Positions 26,111 through 37,641 of a stretch of 64,000 nt of DNA are shown piece by piece. The DNA lies in the NCBI GenBank assembly GCA_031310005.1, contig CM062382.1:806001-870000 (forward strand), written 5' to 3'. Each line of letters starts with the position of its first letter. Within the stretch, counting starts at the first letter, position 1. Below the pieces are notes generated by a model, which made no database searches, was not told where the DNA came from, and worked only from the letters and a program-made list of their open reading frames with translations. The stretch comes from Dactylellina haptotyla (taxonomy: Eukaryota > Ascomycota > Orbiliomycetes > Orbiliales > Orbiliaceae). The translations under genes were made by a program, and so were the position numbers.

Positions 26111-26285
26111 ATAGAAGCGGAATTCCGCTCTATCTTATGTACGCAATTTGCGTACTGCGCTAGAACATGATGGTGCAGAGAAGGCAAAAAGCCATCTCGT
26201 TAGATTTACAGAAATATAGAAGTTATTCCTCGAAGAAGTAGTATACCTTAGCGTAGAACAATTCTACCGGCTTATAATTTATTAT
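26111..26285. repeat. Palindrome-rich repeat unit, copy 1
   Basis: Holds a 14-base palindrome AGCGGAATTCCGCT (26116-26129), a 17-base one GTACGCAATTTGCGTAC (26139-26155), then AGAACATGATGGTGCAGA (26162-26179) that matches copy 2 at 17 of 18 positions. An imperfect hairpin follows directly (GAGA-A-GGC, loop AAAAA, GCC-A-TCTC). The later GAAGTT and GGCTTATAAT stretches also resemble copy 2. Confidence 0.5.
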
Positions 26286-26599
26286 TGTTTATTAGTAATA
26301 ACGAATCTTCAACGCATTGAATCTAATATCTTTTAATATGGCCTCAAGTTTTGAAGGCACCTCCTTGGATCTTGTGCAACCAAGCAGTAACAATCGCAAA
26401 GATTCCACTGACATAATTTCGATACCGCCTTATATATTATATAGTCTATTTCAAGAGCACAAAAGATAAAAGGAGGCGATGATTCCCTGATATTCATTTT
26501 TAGGAAATAATTTGCAAAGGCATATTGGTTTTTTGAGATATTGATCAACGGGACATAAGCCATCGATATCACTGAGGTTCATACTCCTCTTCGATTGGT

Positions 26600-26760
26600 G
26601 CGGTTATAGATTAGCCTACCACCAGAAGAACATGATGGCGCAGATACGGCATTTTGCCGTATCTTTGATGAATATAGTGTAGGAAGTTTCATAGACTACT
26701 TCGCATAAGAAATAATACGCTTTCGCATAGTACGGTTATAATATAGTATAAGCGATGCTC
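26600..26760. repeat. Palindrome-rich repeat unit, copy 2
   Basis: Shares AGAACATGATGGCGCAGA (26627-26644) with copy 1. Next comes a perfect hairpin, AGATACGGCA-TTT-TGCCGTATCT (26642-26664), in the same place as the hairpin of copy 1 but with different paired bases. Same orientation as copy 1, about 465 bases away. May be the ends or copies of a small non-autonomous DNA element. Confidence 0.5.
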
Positions 26761-27546
26761 ATGAATATGGCCAAGATGTTCGGTTGACGAATTCCACGAA
26801 GTCTTAGCTCTTACCGTTGGCGTCTGCCCGGATTCTTTCTGCTAGAACCGGTTGTTATTTATATATATACTATTAGTTTCGTGAAATTAATGAACATGAT
26901 GATTGTTTTATTTTTTATATTGTCATAATACAGAGTAGCAATAGCCAGGTCGCTGGTCGAGTTCTGCTGCAGATATATAGCCACAGACTACAGTCAAGGT
27001 TATTGACGAGCTCCGCGGCACGGCACGACATACGACGGGATGAAAGCACTGGACCCGCCGCATATATTGCAAATGATTTGGTACTTTCTATCATAGACAA
27101 AGTCCCTCTTACATTGTCTAGGAACATTATGAGCTAAGAATTCTTAAGGACAGAGGGCTATCATGCCATCGATGTCGAGAACGAGGGCAGGCCATGGAAA
27201 TGGATATCTGACCTTTGTACTTGTTATAAACCTCGATAGGTTCTCAGGCTTTCTTTATATATATTATATTTATTTTCATAACACTCGATGCGAGACATGT
27301 AGGTCTCTCACGAGAGTATTTATTATTGTATTCATTTATTATTGTTTGTTGAAATTTAATATTTTACCCTAAATATTCGCTGATCGCCATATTTGGACGA
27401 TATCTACTCGACTTTAGAGTCATAGATAATTGATAAAACGGTATAAAATAACCGATCATAAGAATATCTCAAAAGAGCTTGGTAACTTTATTAATTGACG
27501 CCAGTAGCCTTCGGAATCTCACATTTTTTGGTTTTGTTCCACAGGT

Positions 27547-27900
27547 CTAATTGACTTCCTGAAAGCGGATTTCCCGCTCGGCCAAACCTCTGAGCTGTTC
27601 GTAGATATGGGAAAGGTTTCGGAAGTTGGGTGTGAGGATGGTGTGATTCCTTAATACAGCTGTGAGAGCATCTGCAAGCATGTACATAGAGAGGCAAAAG
27701 CTCATCTGCCATAAGCATTTTGAATCATGCCATAGAAAATAGTCCCTCATAGTTATATAAGATGGGAGAGTCCCATACAGGCGTCCACGAAGCCCTCCGT
27801 GAGGGTGAGAAACCCACTCGACGACTGAGTTCGTGGAATATTGCTTTAGCAGAGCATATATTACTGACCATGATCTAACCGGAGGACCGCCGAAGGTCAT
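27547..27900 (-). CDS. Possible hypothetical protein
   Basis: An uninterrupted frame of 117 codons from ATG. Its composition is protein-like (DYFLWHDSKCLWQMSFC, MLADALTAVLRNH, YEQLRGLAEREIRFQ), which is uncommon for this region. I do not recognise it. No splice extension was found, and it may be a fragment or chance. A short inverted repeat (AACCGGAGG/CCTCCGGTT) brackets its start. Confidence 0.28.
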   Translation of the reverse strand: MTFGGPPVRSWSVIYALLKQYSTNSVVEWVSHPHGGLRGRLYGTLPSYITMRDYFLWHDSKCLWQMSFCLSMYMLADALTAVLRNHTILTPNFRNLSHIYEQLRGLAEREIRFQEVN

Positions 27901-28641
27901 TCCAACGTGGGATTCACTCGGGCGCCCTCCGGTTGATAAACTTATACTTTATAAATGGTATTTGTTTATGATACCTATTTAACTGTTAGTTAAAGAAGTT
28001 TGTAAACTAAGTAGAATACCGGAAGGAAGAAGAATACCTACCCAAGATAGACTATATGTCATATCATGCTGCAAGAGCATGCACATCTACAGCAGTTAAT
28101 AGAATATAATATATCTTGTATTTAATATTTTCGGGTCTCAAAGCAAGTCCATCAACAGAGAGCATTAAGTACCACATCAGCAGTGGCTTTCTGCTTGCTG
28201 GTAGCAAGGGGTATATGCAAATGATTCTCGAAAATTTTGATTGAAAATATAGTTAGTGATAATATGACATAGTTTATAGTTTCATAGGTTCACTGTTTTC
28301 CAGATATCCTTGAAGTTGTGAATGATGTAAAGAGAAAGAGAAAGAAAAAAATCTAAGGTTGCGGGAACCTGGTTTTTATTCTCACAGGGGAAACAGCGCG
28401 TTAGCATCTGGAGCGATCGCGACTGCTTTTCCTGACGACAAATAGGGCTAGAGAAAGGGTTCATCAACACGGACGTGGGAGGTCCTACGGGGAGGGCTGT
28501 GAGGACGTTTGAAGTCATAGTGGTACACGAGTATCTAATTTGAAAGATCCGTAACGCCCCGGCAGGTGTAATGCGCTTATATACAAGATAAACTGAGAAA
28601 ATGTGAACTGGAGTCGTACAAGACTGATTAGAGTCCATGTT

Positions 28642-29949
28642 CTAGCTAAAGTGGATACCTTCTTTATTGAAGGTGTAAAGTAGGCTAGATGGGGGATAGA
28701 TGTTGTTAGCACATTCACGATGTGGTTAGAGAGATGCGTGGGGTTTGTGATAAGACTTACTTTAGAAAATCTCCTTGGTCGCATTTTGCAGCTCTTCGGT
28801 TTCCTAGTTCGGTTTCTTCGAGCACGTTCTTGATCTTGGTTCGGACTAATTCCGCAACTTTTCCTCTGTTTTTCCTCTTGCCTTGCTTCTTTGCAGAGCG
28901 GCTCTCGTTCATGATTTCATGATAACCCTTTGGCAGGTCATCATCATCGACTCCTTCTAGTCCTTCCATGACTTCTCCATCGGCTTCCTCTTCGCCGCCC
29001 ATCGCTACATCTCCATCATTATCCGCTTCCTCTGTGTCTAATGGGACGTCGTTCTGGGCACACCAAGTTCGATAATTTCGCTCAATGAGGGCCTGTACAG
29101 TCGTGAGGCCGAACACCGCCGAGATTGTCTTATTCTTCCTGATAAACAGGATTCTCAACATGCCATCCCACTCGTCGTAGGACACCGTCGGTCGCGGGAC
29201 CTTGGGCTCAATCTTGACAACGGCAGACTCGACTTGCGGCGGCGGCTTGAAGTTCCCCTTTCCAACCTTCATAACGTGGGTGACTTTCGACCACATCTGC
29301 ACGTTTGCTGAGAGTCTCGAGTAGAAGGCGTCACCGGGCTGCGCGGTCAACCGATCTGCGAATTCCTTTTGAAACATGAGAACGCACATCCGGGGCGGTA
29401 TCGGCAGGGCGAGCAGTTTGAACACCAGCGGCGAGGAGATCTGGTACGGCGTATTACTGATGCAGACGTCAAAGTAGGGAAGCTCGGTTTTGATGACATC
29501 GCCGAGCATGATTTCGAGTTTTCGCTCGACGGGTTTGCCTTGGACTCTTTTTGTGAGTTCGGCGGCCATACGAGGGTCCATTTCGACGGCGATGACTTTG
29601 CGGGCGCTATCGAGTATTTTCATAGTGAGGTTACCGGTACCGGGACCGACTTCGAGGACAGTCTGTAATGCGAATATAAACTTAGCGCAAGCTTCTTTTC
29701 ACTCCCTGCTAGACTTGAACACAATATGCATACATCACTCTGCTTCAGTGCAGCTTTATCGATAATTCTCTCCACGATTCCCGGGTTTACAAGAATATGC
29801 TGGCCCAAATCCTTGTTCATCTTGAAGATGTTGTGTGCGACTTTTGCAGCAGCAGCAGAAGCTGCGGTGCCAGTATACGGCTTCCCTCCACGGCCATAGG
29901 GCTGCCCGGTGCCGCTGAAGGACCGCTTCTTGACCTTGTCTTTGGGCAT
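28642..29949 (-). CDS. DIM1: 18S rRNA dimethyladenosine transferase Dim1
   Basis: Three exons (29949-29734, 29662-28761, 28684-28642) join in phases 0 and 2 to give 386 residues. Dim1 dimethylates two adjacent adenosines near the 3' end of 18S rRNA and is needed for 40S maturation in the nucleolus. Seen: [19 protein letters not shown], the SAM-binding motif [11 protein letters not shown], the acidic loop [10 protein letters not shown], the target-base motif [11 protein letters not shown] (NxPY class) and the Dim1 end [16 protein letters not shown], which needs the small third exon. An acidic insert ([18 protein letters not shown]) is common in fungal Dim1. I chose the Met in [11 protein letters not shown]; a Met 33 codons upstream is in frame but adds sequence atypical for the family. 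Head to head with PRP6. Confidence 0.95.
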
Positions 29950-30511
29950 GATTGGTAGAATGAACCGTATCGAACGGGCAGCGGTGCAGATTCTATCCTG
30001 TGTCGTGGTACGTAACAGAGATGCGGAGGCTGTGGAGACGAATGTCATGCATTGGCGCTGGGGAGCTTGCCGGGAGGAAGTTTTGCGGATATGTTTGAGC
30101 TTTGCAATTTGGGCTGTTTGCGCAGATGTCTGCGAATAATTTTTTTTTTCGTTCTGCGGCAGCTAAGCGATTCGAGACGAGCCAGACAGGAAGGATCTCT
30201 GATGACTCCAGCTGGTTCGGTGGTTATATATATATCTCGCTATTTAGAGAGTAAAGACTCCAACAGAGAAAAATTTCATGATATACGTTATATGTGTTCT
30301 ATAGACAAATTATATTGTACCATCTAAAGAGTGCAGCGTGGCGCGTGTCTGTCTGCGCCATAGCCCTCACGTCGAGGCCGCACTGTGGCTGGAGAGCTAA
30401 CAAGAGCAACTCGCCAAACAGCTTCGCGACATCGTCACTCTTCCTCGCCTTCAACCTCATTCTCAACATCATCGCGACTCCCGCCCCTCGTGTTAGCGCC
30501 AAACCGTCGAC
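29950..30511. promoter_or_regulatory. Shared divergent promoter region, DIM1 and PRP6
   Basis: 562 bases separate the two divergent start codons, one for rRNA modification and one for pre-mRNA splicing. No defined box was recognised; the region has a T-run near 30140. Co-regulation is inferred from arrangement only. Confidence 0.5.
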
Positions 30512-33490
30512 ATGATGAACAAAAAGTCCTTCCTCCAGATGGAGGCTCCCGCGAACTACGTCGCCGGTCTCGGTCGTGGCGCCACTGGGTTTACAACCCG
30601 TAGTGATATCGGTCCAGCACGCGAAGGTCCATCAGAAGAAGCCATCAAGGCCGTTCTCGCGAAGCGTGCTCAGGCGCTCGGACAGGAACCGACCTCCACA
30701 TTCTCGAAAGAAAAGAAAGAAGGCGAAGATAACGACGATAACGATAACGAGCGCTACCAGGACCCGGAGAACGAAGTCGGTCTGTTCGCTGGCGGTACCT
30801 ACGATGAAGACGACGACGAGGCAGACAGGATATACGCCTCAGTAGACGCAAAGATGGACAAAAGACGCAAGATTCAAAGGTTAGTTCCACTTCGTTTTCG
30901 TCCCTATCCCTCTCCCACACACGCAATCCAATGCCTTAAATTAGGGAGCCGCTATTCATCTGTGATAATTCCTTTTAAAGATACAGTTTTGCCGACGAGT
31001 GATCATCTGTTACATAGGGAAGCGAGAGAACAAAACGAAAGAGAAGAATACGAACGCCAGAACCCCAAGATACAACAGCAATTCGCCGACCTGAAGCGTG
31101 GGCTGGAAACCGTGTCCGACGATGACTGGGCCAATCTGCCTGAAGTCGGAGATCTCACGGGAAGAAACAGAAGAGCAAAGCAGAATCAGATCAAACGCTT
31201 CTACGCCGTTCCTGATTCCGTGCTCGCGGGTGCGAGAGATCAGGGTGCGATGGATACCACGGTACAAGAAGATAACGCGGATGGCACGATGACCAACTTT
31301 GCCTCTATCGGTGCCGCGCAGAAAAAGGTGTTCGGTTCGAGGCTCGACCAAGTCGCATCCAGCAACGATTCGGCAGGCGGATCCACAAACGTCGACCCGA
31401 AGGGCTACCTTACAAGTCTCAATAACAGCGTCATACAATCCATCACGGAGCAGGAGGTCGGCGACATCAAACGTGTCCGTTCGCTCCTCGACAGCGTCGT
31501 CAAGACCAATCCAAAACACGCCCCGGGCTGGATCGCAGCCGCCAGAGTCGAAGAGTACGGCAACAGAATCGTCCAAGCCAGGAGCGTAATCGCCAAGGGT
31601 TGCGAACACTGCCCCACCAGCGAAGACGTCTGGTTAGAAGCTATCCGACTGAACGAAACCCATAACTCCAAGATCATTGCCGCGCAAGCCGTCCGAAATA
31701 TCCCCAAATCCGTCAGATTATGGATCGAAGCCGCCCGCCTAGAATCCGACCCCCGCGCCAAAAAGAAGGTCATCCGAAAGGGTCTCGATGTCATACCTCA
31801 ATCCGTCCAGCTATGGAAGGAAGCCGTCAATCTCGAAGAAGACCCGAACGATGCAAAGATTCTTCTCGCCCGCGCCGTCGAATTGATACCCATGTCCATA
31901 GAACTCTGGCTCGCTCTTGCCCGCCTCGAAGGCTACCAAAACGCCCAGGCCGTTCTCAACAAAGCCCGTAAAGCCGTCCCGACATCCTACGAGATCTGGC
32001 TGGCAGCCGCACGACTCCAGGAACAAGAAGGCAAAGGCGACGCCATAGTCTCACAGGTCATGAAGCGTGCCATCAAGCAGCTATCAGACGTCTCCGCGAT
32101 GTTGAAGCGTGAAGAGTGGATCGCACAAGCGGAAAAGTGTGAAGAGGAAGGTGCGATATTAACCTGCCAGGCGATTATCCGCGAAACCCTCGGGTGGGAA
32201 CTCGACGAAGACGACGACAGGAAAAAGACATGGATGGAGGACGCGCAGAACGCCATCGGCCGCGGCCGGTACGAAACCGCCCGCGCAATCTACGCCTACG
32301 CACTACGGGTCTTCTACACTAAAAAATCGATATGGAGAGCCGCCGCCGATCTTGAGAAAAACCACGGCACAAAAGAGGCGCTGTGGAGTCTCCTCGAGAA
32401 GGCGACGGAATCATGCCCGAACTCCGAAGTACTTTGGATGATGCTCGCCAAGGAGAAATGGCAGTCCAAGGACGTCGACGGCGCACGTAAGGTCCTCGGT
32501 ATGGCGTTCAAGCAAAACCCTAATAACGAGGATATCTGGCTGGCGGCCGTCAAACTCGAAGCGGAGAACAAGCAGTTCGATGCCGCGAGGTCGCTGCTCA
32601 AAACTGCCAGAAACGAAGCCGGTACCGCGCGGGTGTGGATCAAGTCCGTCGCTTACGAACGGCAGTTAGGCGATATCGATGCGGCGTTGGAGTTGGTCAA
32701 CGAAGGGTTGGGTATATACCCTAAAATCGACAAGCTGTGGATGATGAAGGGACAGATATACCAGGGAGAGAACAAACTACCGCAGGCGAGGGAAGCATAC
32801 GCCAGCGGCACCAAGGCATGTCCGCAGTCCGTACCGCTGTGGATACTGGCTTCGCGATTAGAGGAAGCTGCCGGGGTGGTCATCAAAGCGCGTTCGATCA
32901 TGGATAGAGCGCGGTTAGCGGTACCCGGGCATCCGCAGCTGTGGTGCGAGTCTGTCCGCGTGGAACGAAGAGCGGGTAATCTACAGCAGGCGAAAACACT
33001 GATGGCGAATGCGCTCCAGCAGTGTCCGAACTCCGGACTGCTGTGGACGGAGTTAATCATGCACCTTGAAGGGCGGTCTCAGCGGAAATCGAGAATGGTG
33101 GAGGCAATCCGAAAGGCGGAGAACGACCCTATCCTTATTGTGACTATTGCACGGAACTTCTGGGCGGAGCGCAAGCTGGAGAAAGCTGCCGCGTGGTTTG
33201 AGAAGGCAATCGTCGCGGATGCGGACCAGGGTGATACCTGGGCTTGGTATTGGAAGTATTTAATACAGCACGGGACCGATGTAAGCTCTTCACGTTTAAT
33301 AGCCCCCAACAACAGTTACACTAACAGGTTTGTGTTCGCGCAGATGAAACGGGGCGATGTGCTATCGAAATTGACGGTTACGGAGCCGCGACACGGCGAG
33401 GTTTGGCAGACCGTGGCGAAGGCGCCGCAGAACGCGACGAAGACTCCAGAGGAGATTCTCTACATGGTCGTAGACAAGCTGGAACAGTGA
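30512..33490 (+). CDS. PRP6: Pre-mRNA splicing factor Prp6/Prp1 (U4/U6-U5 tri-snRNP)
   Basis: Three exons (30512-30879, 31018-33280, 33344-33490) give 925 residues, close to human PRPF6 (941) and fission yeast Prp1 (906). The protein bridges U5 and U4/U6 in the tri-snRNP. The N-terminus has the PRP1_N signature (YVAGLGRGATGFTTRSDIGPAR) and NPKIQQQFADLKR. From about residue 240 it is a long series of HAT/TPR-like helical repeats, each with a W or Y in the A helix (LWIEAARLE, LWLALARLE, IWLAAARLQ). It ends WYWKYLIQHGTD then MKRGDVLSK and HGEVWQ, as in the family. Both introns (138 and 63 bases) are multiples of three without stops, so retention would add 46 or 21 residues rather than truncate. 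Confidence 0.95.
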   Translation: MMNKKSFLQMEAPANYVAGLGRGATGFTTRSDIGPAREGPSEEAIKAVLAKRAQALGQEPTSTFSKEKKEGEDNDDNDNERYQDPENEVGLFAGGTYDEDDDEADRIYASVDAKMDKRRKIQRLVPLRFRPYPSPTHAIQCLKLGSRYSSVIIPFKDTVLPTSDHLLHREAREQNEREEYERQNPKIQQQFADLKRGLETVSDDDWANLPEVGDLTGRNRRAKQNQIKRFYAVPDSVLAGARDQGAMDTTVQEDNADGTMTNFASIGAAQKKVFGSRLDQVASSNDSAGGSTNVDPKGYLTSLNNSVIQSITEQEVGDIKRVRSLLDSVVKTNPKHAPGWIAAARVEEYGNRIVQARSVIAKGCEHCPTSEDVWLEAIRLNETHNSKIIAAQAVRNIPKSVRLWIEAARLESDPRAKKKVIRKGLDVIPQSVQLWKEAVNLEEDPNDAKILLARAVELIPMSIELWLALARLEGYQNAQAVLNKARKAVPTSYEIWLAAARLQEQEGKGDAIVSQVMKRAIKQLSDVSAMLKREEWIAQAEKCEEEGAILTCQAIIRETLGWELDEDDDRKKTWMEDAQNAIGRGRYETARAIYAYALRVFYTKKSIWRAAADLEKNHGTKEALWSLLEKATESCPNSEVLWMMLAKEKWQSKDVDGARKVLGMAFKQNPNNEDIWLAAVKLEAENKQFDAARSLLKTARNEAGTARVWIKSVAYERQLGDIDAALELVNEGLGIYPKIDKLWMMKGQIYQGENKLPQAREAYASGTKACPQSVPLWILASRLEEAAGVVIKARSIMDRARLAVPGHPQLWCESVRVERRAGNLQQAKTLMANALQQCPNSGLLWTELIMHLEGRSQRKSRMVEAIRKAENDPILIVTIARNFWAERKLEKAAAWFEKAIVADADQGDTWAWYWKYLIQHGTDVSSSRLIAPNNSYTNRFVFAQMKRGDVLSKLTVTEPRHGEVWQTVAKAPQNATKTPEEILYMVVDKLEQ

Positions 33491-34374
33491 ATGGGTTGGG
33501 CGGTGTAAATTGTATTATTATTTTTCTTATGGCGGCTTTTGCATCTTTCTGGTAGAGAATGGATTTGCAGATCCGGGGACATCTTTGTATAATAGTATCA
33601 ATATCATACCACGATAACCTACAGTTATACCCCTTTCGATTGGAGGTGGCCTGGGCTCAGGTCTGAGAGCATGGACCTTGCGGGCTTGATACAGGCACTA
33701 ATTTCTAGACAGTGTCAAAAATGCTTGGCCAAAGTGGTAGTCTGGCGTACAAGTAATTACGTAAGTAGAGGTAGTAAATGGAATGTTTCTTTCGTATATG
33801 TACAAATCGATCCTAATATTTCATTTTTCCGATGCATCCAAAAGGTGTCCTTCTTTCTATCTAACAAAAAAAAGTGAAAACGCAATTTCTATAGTGTAAT
33901 GCTCGTCCGAGTTTTATCCCCACCTTTCCTTTTGTTTTCTGTTTTCTGTTTCGAAACATCCAAAAAGTAGACAAGTATTGAAATTTCAAGAAAAAAGCCC
34001 TCCGAGGAAATCGGGAATGATATGATGCATGTGGAGGAGTAATAAAAACGCCGCTTAAAAAAAAAGCCCATGTAGACCAAGGAAAAGGAAAGTTATAAAA
34101 AAATAAAGGCCCGCTAGCAAATGAAGATGAAACCAAAAGCCGTGAAATTATTACAACAATATGATGTTTGTGTGCCGAAGAGAAAAGTTCGCTTTTGTAT
34201 GGATACCACCCCACCCCTTCGTTCGCTTCCTTTAAGATAGCGACACGCAATCCGCGGTATTGGGCCCCACTGTACAGTTTAAATGTAAAATGTAAAATGT
34301 AACCTTCCCCGCCATCCAAGAAATGATGCTGAAACACCTAAGCCTCTCCTTTTTTTGTTTTTCAATCAAACGTT
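33491..34374. other. Convergent intergenic region (PRP6 / GT31)
   Basis: Downstream of both PRP6 (plus) and the glycosyltransferase (minus). T- and A-rich stretches suit 3' UTRs and polyadenylation signals. No gene seen. Confidence 0.5.
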
Positions 34375-36144
34375 TTATATTACTTGTCCGGGACACTTTG
34401 AGCGCCACTCGGCAAGTTTCTTCTCGACACGGGATGGAATCCAGCCACTGACACCTAGCTTCTTCCATTCGTCGTAGGTGCCGTCGTTTCGAAGACGTCG
34501 GCCGTAGTTGACTTTGTTACCGAGACCGCAGATGCCGTCTCTGTAGTACCACTGAATGCAGTCGCTCTTGTGTTTTTCGCATGCGATTCGGCCTGCCATA
34601 TCAATATCTCGTTAGTATGCTGAATTTTTATGATGAAAAAAGGCGTGTTGAGGAACTTACAGTTCTTCTCGCTTGTGATGGCGTCCTTCTTCCACTGCTC
34701 TGTCCCGTCCGCCTTGATCTTGTCTTTGTTCAATTCGGTCTCTTTCCAGCTCCTGTTGTCCCAGCCGACTCGGATCGTGCTCTCGGTCAGCTGCCCGGAC
34801 TCGTCTTTTGACAGCTCTTTGGGCATCTTGGGCGCGATGAACCAGTCGTACATGTCCCGGAACAGGATATACTTGTACTTGGAGGTATCCATCCTTTTGG
34901 CCTCGCGCGGCATGTCCGAGAAGTTCCATTCGAGGGAGCCGGTTTCGTGAGCGTCGGTCCAGCCTGCGGGGCGCCATTTGTCCATCCCCGTCTTACGGAG
35001 CATGGCTTGTTCGAAGTCCCAGATTTCCTGCATGTCCTCGGGGACGACGTGGTGCATGGTGCCGATTTCCCTGCAAAAGTTGGATTCGTGGTAGGGGATG
35101 GACCACCAGGTCTCGCCCTGATAGTACGGCCACTTGTGCTTTACGCTGACGCCAGCGCGTTCGGTCATGGCACGGCCGAGGACGAGGTCGCCGCAGCAGG
35201 AGGAGGATGCCATTTTGGTGTAGTTACGCTCGAGGTCTTTGAGGTAGGATTCGTCGTAGGTTTTGCCTTCGGGAATCAGCTTGCGGATTGCGGCCTGGTT
35301 GATGAGGTAGCCGGAGCCGCCGTGGCCGAAGGGTGCGTTGTTGAGGAGGGCCATGGAGCCCCAGTAGACGGGGGAGTGGAGGGGGTCATGTTTCTGGGTG
35401 AGGTCGATGAGGTATGGCCACCAGTTGCTGGAGATCAGGCTGGTATCACCGTCGATGAAGAGGTAGTAGGAGGCGTGGGGGTATTTTTGGTAGGTATCGA
35501 TCAGGATTGGGATCTGTATAAAAATGATTTAAAAAACGTGTTAGTGATAATCTCCAATAGAGAAGTTTATTTGTGAAAAATCCTTTTCTGTGACTTACGT
35601 TCTTGAACTTGTCCAATGCCCACCCTTCCTTCAAGTCTCCCATTTTACCGTCAGAGTCCGAGAGAGCGGTGTTCTGGGACTGCAGCTCTTGGAGACTCCT
35701 CCAGTACTTCAGCGAGCTCCCGGCTTCCTCCGAGGAAACGCGTGCGAGAGCATCAGCAACCTCGAAGTTCCCAATTTTGGTCTTCATGTCAGAGAAGATC
35801 AAGGTATTCGGGAAGTTCGGAACAAAGGTCAGCAGCTGGAGGGGAACCCGGGCGTGGATGACCGTGGCACCGGTTTTGATGGCGAGCACGACGTCGTGAA
35901 GCATGGCGGGCCTGATGGGGATGTTGGTTTTCTGCGAGAGGACCGGCTGGGTGCCGGATGCACCCGCTCTGGGATCCGCATTCGGGCCTCGAGCGGGATA
36001 GTCATCGTGGCGGTAGTAGCTGGGAGCCGCCGCCTGGGAGTTGTACTGGAAGAGAAAGTAGGACTGGATTACGAGGACGACGAGGATGCAGACGAGCAGC
36101 GGAGACCGTCGCAGGGACGACGACGACGGACTCGCCAACATCAT
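34375..36144 (-). CDS. Golgi type II glycosyltransferase, GT31-like
   Basis: Three exons (36144-35599, 35513-34661, 34592-34375) join in phases 0 and 1 to give 538 residues. The N-terminus is cytosolic and short, then one signal anchor (LLVCILVVLVIQSYFLF) and a stem. The catalytic part has the Fringe/GT31-like pattern: YYLFIDGDTSLI with the metal-binding D203-x-D205, WWPYLIDL, YWGSMALLN, FGHGGSGYLINQAA, and SCCGDLVLGRAM. The third exon is Cys-rich (CRIACEKHKSDCIQWYYRDG, CGLG, KCPG), a usual C-terminal block in fungal GT31-annotated proteins. Donor and acceptor sugars are unknown. It probably acts in protein or lipid glycosylation in the Golgi lumen. Confidence 0.85.
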
Positions 36145-37641
36145 TTTGTCTAACTTAAAGGAAACACAATGGGGGATGCGTTTATTGTTCGCAAGCCGGC
36201 TTGCTGGGTGGTTCTGCGGGAGGGTCTGGCTAACGAGCGGCAGGAAGAGTCAAGTGTTCTGCTGGTGGGCGGCCTCCTGGATAAATTAATAGAACCGGAA
36301 TATCGGCATCGAGCAGAGGATTTGGTGTCTGATTTGTGCGGCGTTGGGGGGCACTTGGCCGAGATTATATATACGGCACCGGTCCTACCTGCGAGATTGG
36401 ATATTCTCGGATCTGTCGACTGGCAAACAGGGCAGGAAAAGGGGAGCGGAGCGTGTTTAAGAGTAATCGAGGCGTCCGGAGGGTCAGCAGAGGAGTCGAG
36501 GAGGTGGTGGGCCAATGACCGCAGCTCTGCAACTTTGCAACTTTGCAATTCAGGAGAACGGGCGAGGATGCGAAAATATGCAGATGCGCCTTCAGATATT
36601 TAAAGAAGCTGCCGAAGGAAACAAGGCCTGGCAGACTAGCCGCTCTCGCAGGTGCCCGGCAAACCCTCCGTCGTCAGGAGCTAAGGGATGCTCATATGCG
36701 AATCCAAACAGTGCTCTCCAAAGAAGAAGCATCATGCCATTTCGATTCGTGCCTCCGGGCGACGCTAACAAGGGAGCTGGGCCACAGCCTCGCCTCCTAA
36801 CCTTAACAGTACCGTCAAATAGCAATAGCGTCACAGGCTTCCAACCTGGTCCCAACCCAAGTCCGGTATGTGCTGCAAGAGGTGGGGGCTCTTCTGAATG
36901 GACGGGAACGAGAAACATCCCGGGGTGTACCTACCTCGCGGCCTGGCTTCGGAGCCCACTGGACAAACAAGAAACATCGTGTTTGATGGCCGGCGTGGAC
37001 CTCCCAAACCAGAGATCCCATTCCAGGATCGAAAATTGCGTTTGGGCAAGTCGTTCACCTTCCCTTACCACGATCCGTCGATCGAGGTCAGATCCAACTT
37101 TAGGAAAAAGGAGGCTTAGCCGCCCGCCTGCCGTTAATATCCATTATATTATATAGTACACAAGTATATATCTATTACTACACAAGTCGATTTTTCACGC
37201 TTCCGACTCACGTCAGCGGGGCATGTAGACGCGGCCTACAAAATTTAGACTCTCCCAGCGGACCTTTCTCACTCGGAAGGCTGGGAATCCCCGACTACAA
37301 CTTCCTCCGGATCTGTTCTCTATTGGTTTTTAACCTCTCTGAGGTTACATTACAGGCCAGAGGGGTCCCACTCTTGAACAATTTACCTGTCAAATTTCTT
37401 CACATGTAAACATGGGCAATAAGCTTACCGTTTAAGTTTTAAACGTTTCATCTTTCGCTTGGCATCATATCGCATCAGAATCTTCTTTCGAATGTGCTCT
37501 CCACTGTGGGGCCCCATTTCACGATTACTTAAGCTGCTAATTTCGAACACGAGAAACGAAATTTCCTCGCCAAAGAACCGTTCTATTGATTATTTATTAT
37601 ATGCTCTTAATGTACCCCGCAAACGCCTGCCGTGCGCCGGA
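36145..37641. other. 1.5 kb between GT31 and DCD1
   Basis: 5' side of the glycosyltransferase and 3' side of DCD1. Frames such as 36515-37156 plus lack domains and splice support. Likely promoter and spacer. Confidence 0.45.

Larger units (their letters stand above)
25276..28641. other. 3.4 kb A+T-rich region with repeats and no firm gene
   Basis: Only short frames occur. Two diverged direct repeats with hairpins (26111-26285 and 26600-26760) and one possible 117-codon frame (27900-27547) are listed separately. About 28282-28641 is likely 3' UTR of DIM1. Confidence 0.45.

Noticed and set aside
29950-30048. An upstream Met for DIM1 (adds 33 residues)
   Set aside because: The added residues resemble neither Dim1 N-termini nor a clear targeting signal; the internal Met gives the usual basic start.
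30880-31017. Reading PRP6 as a single 992-codon exon
   Set aside because: The two extra inserts lack family similarity, have proper GT...AG ends and interrupt conserved joins (KIQ/REAREQ and HGTD/MKRGD).
31010-31609. A 199-codon minus-strand frame within PRP6
   Set aside because: Antisense shadow of the long PRP6 second exon.
34947-35576. A 209-codon plus-strand frame, and 35590-36153 likewise
   Set aside because: Antisense to the GT31-like exons; Gly/Val-rich composition typical of a shadow frame and no domain.
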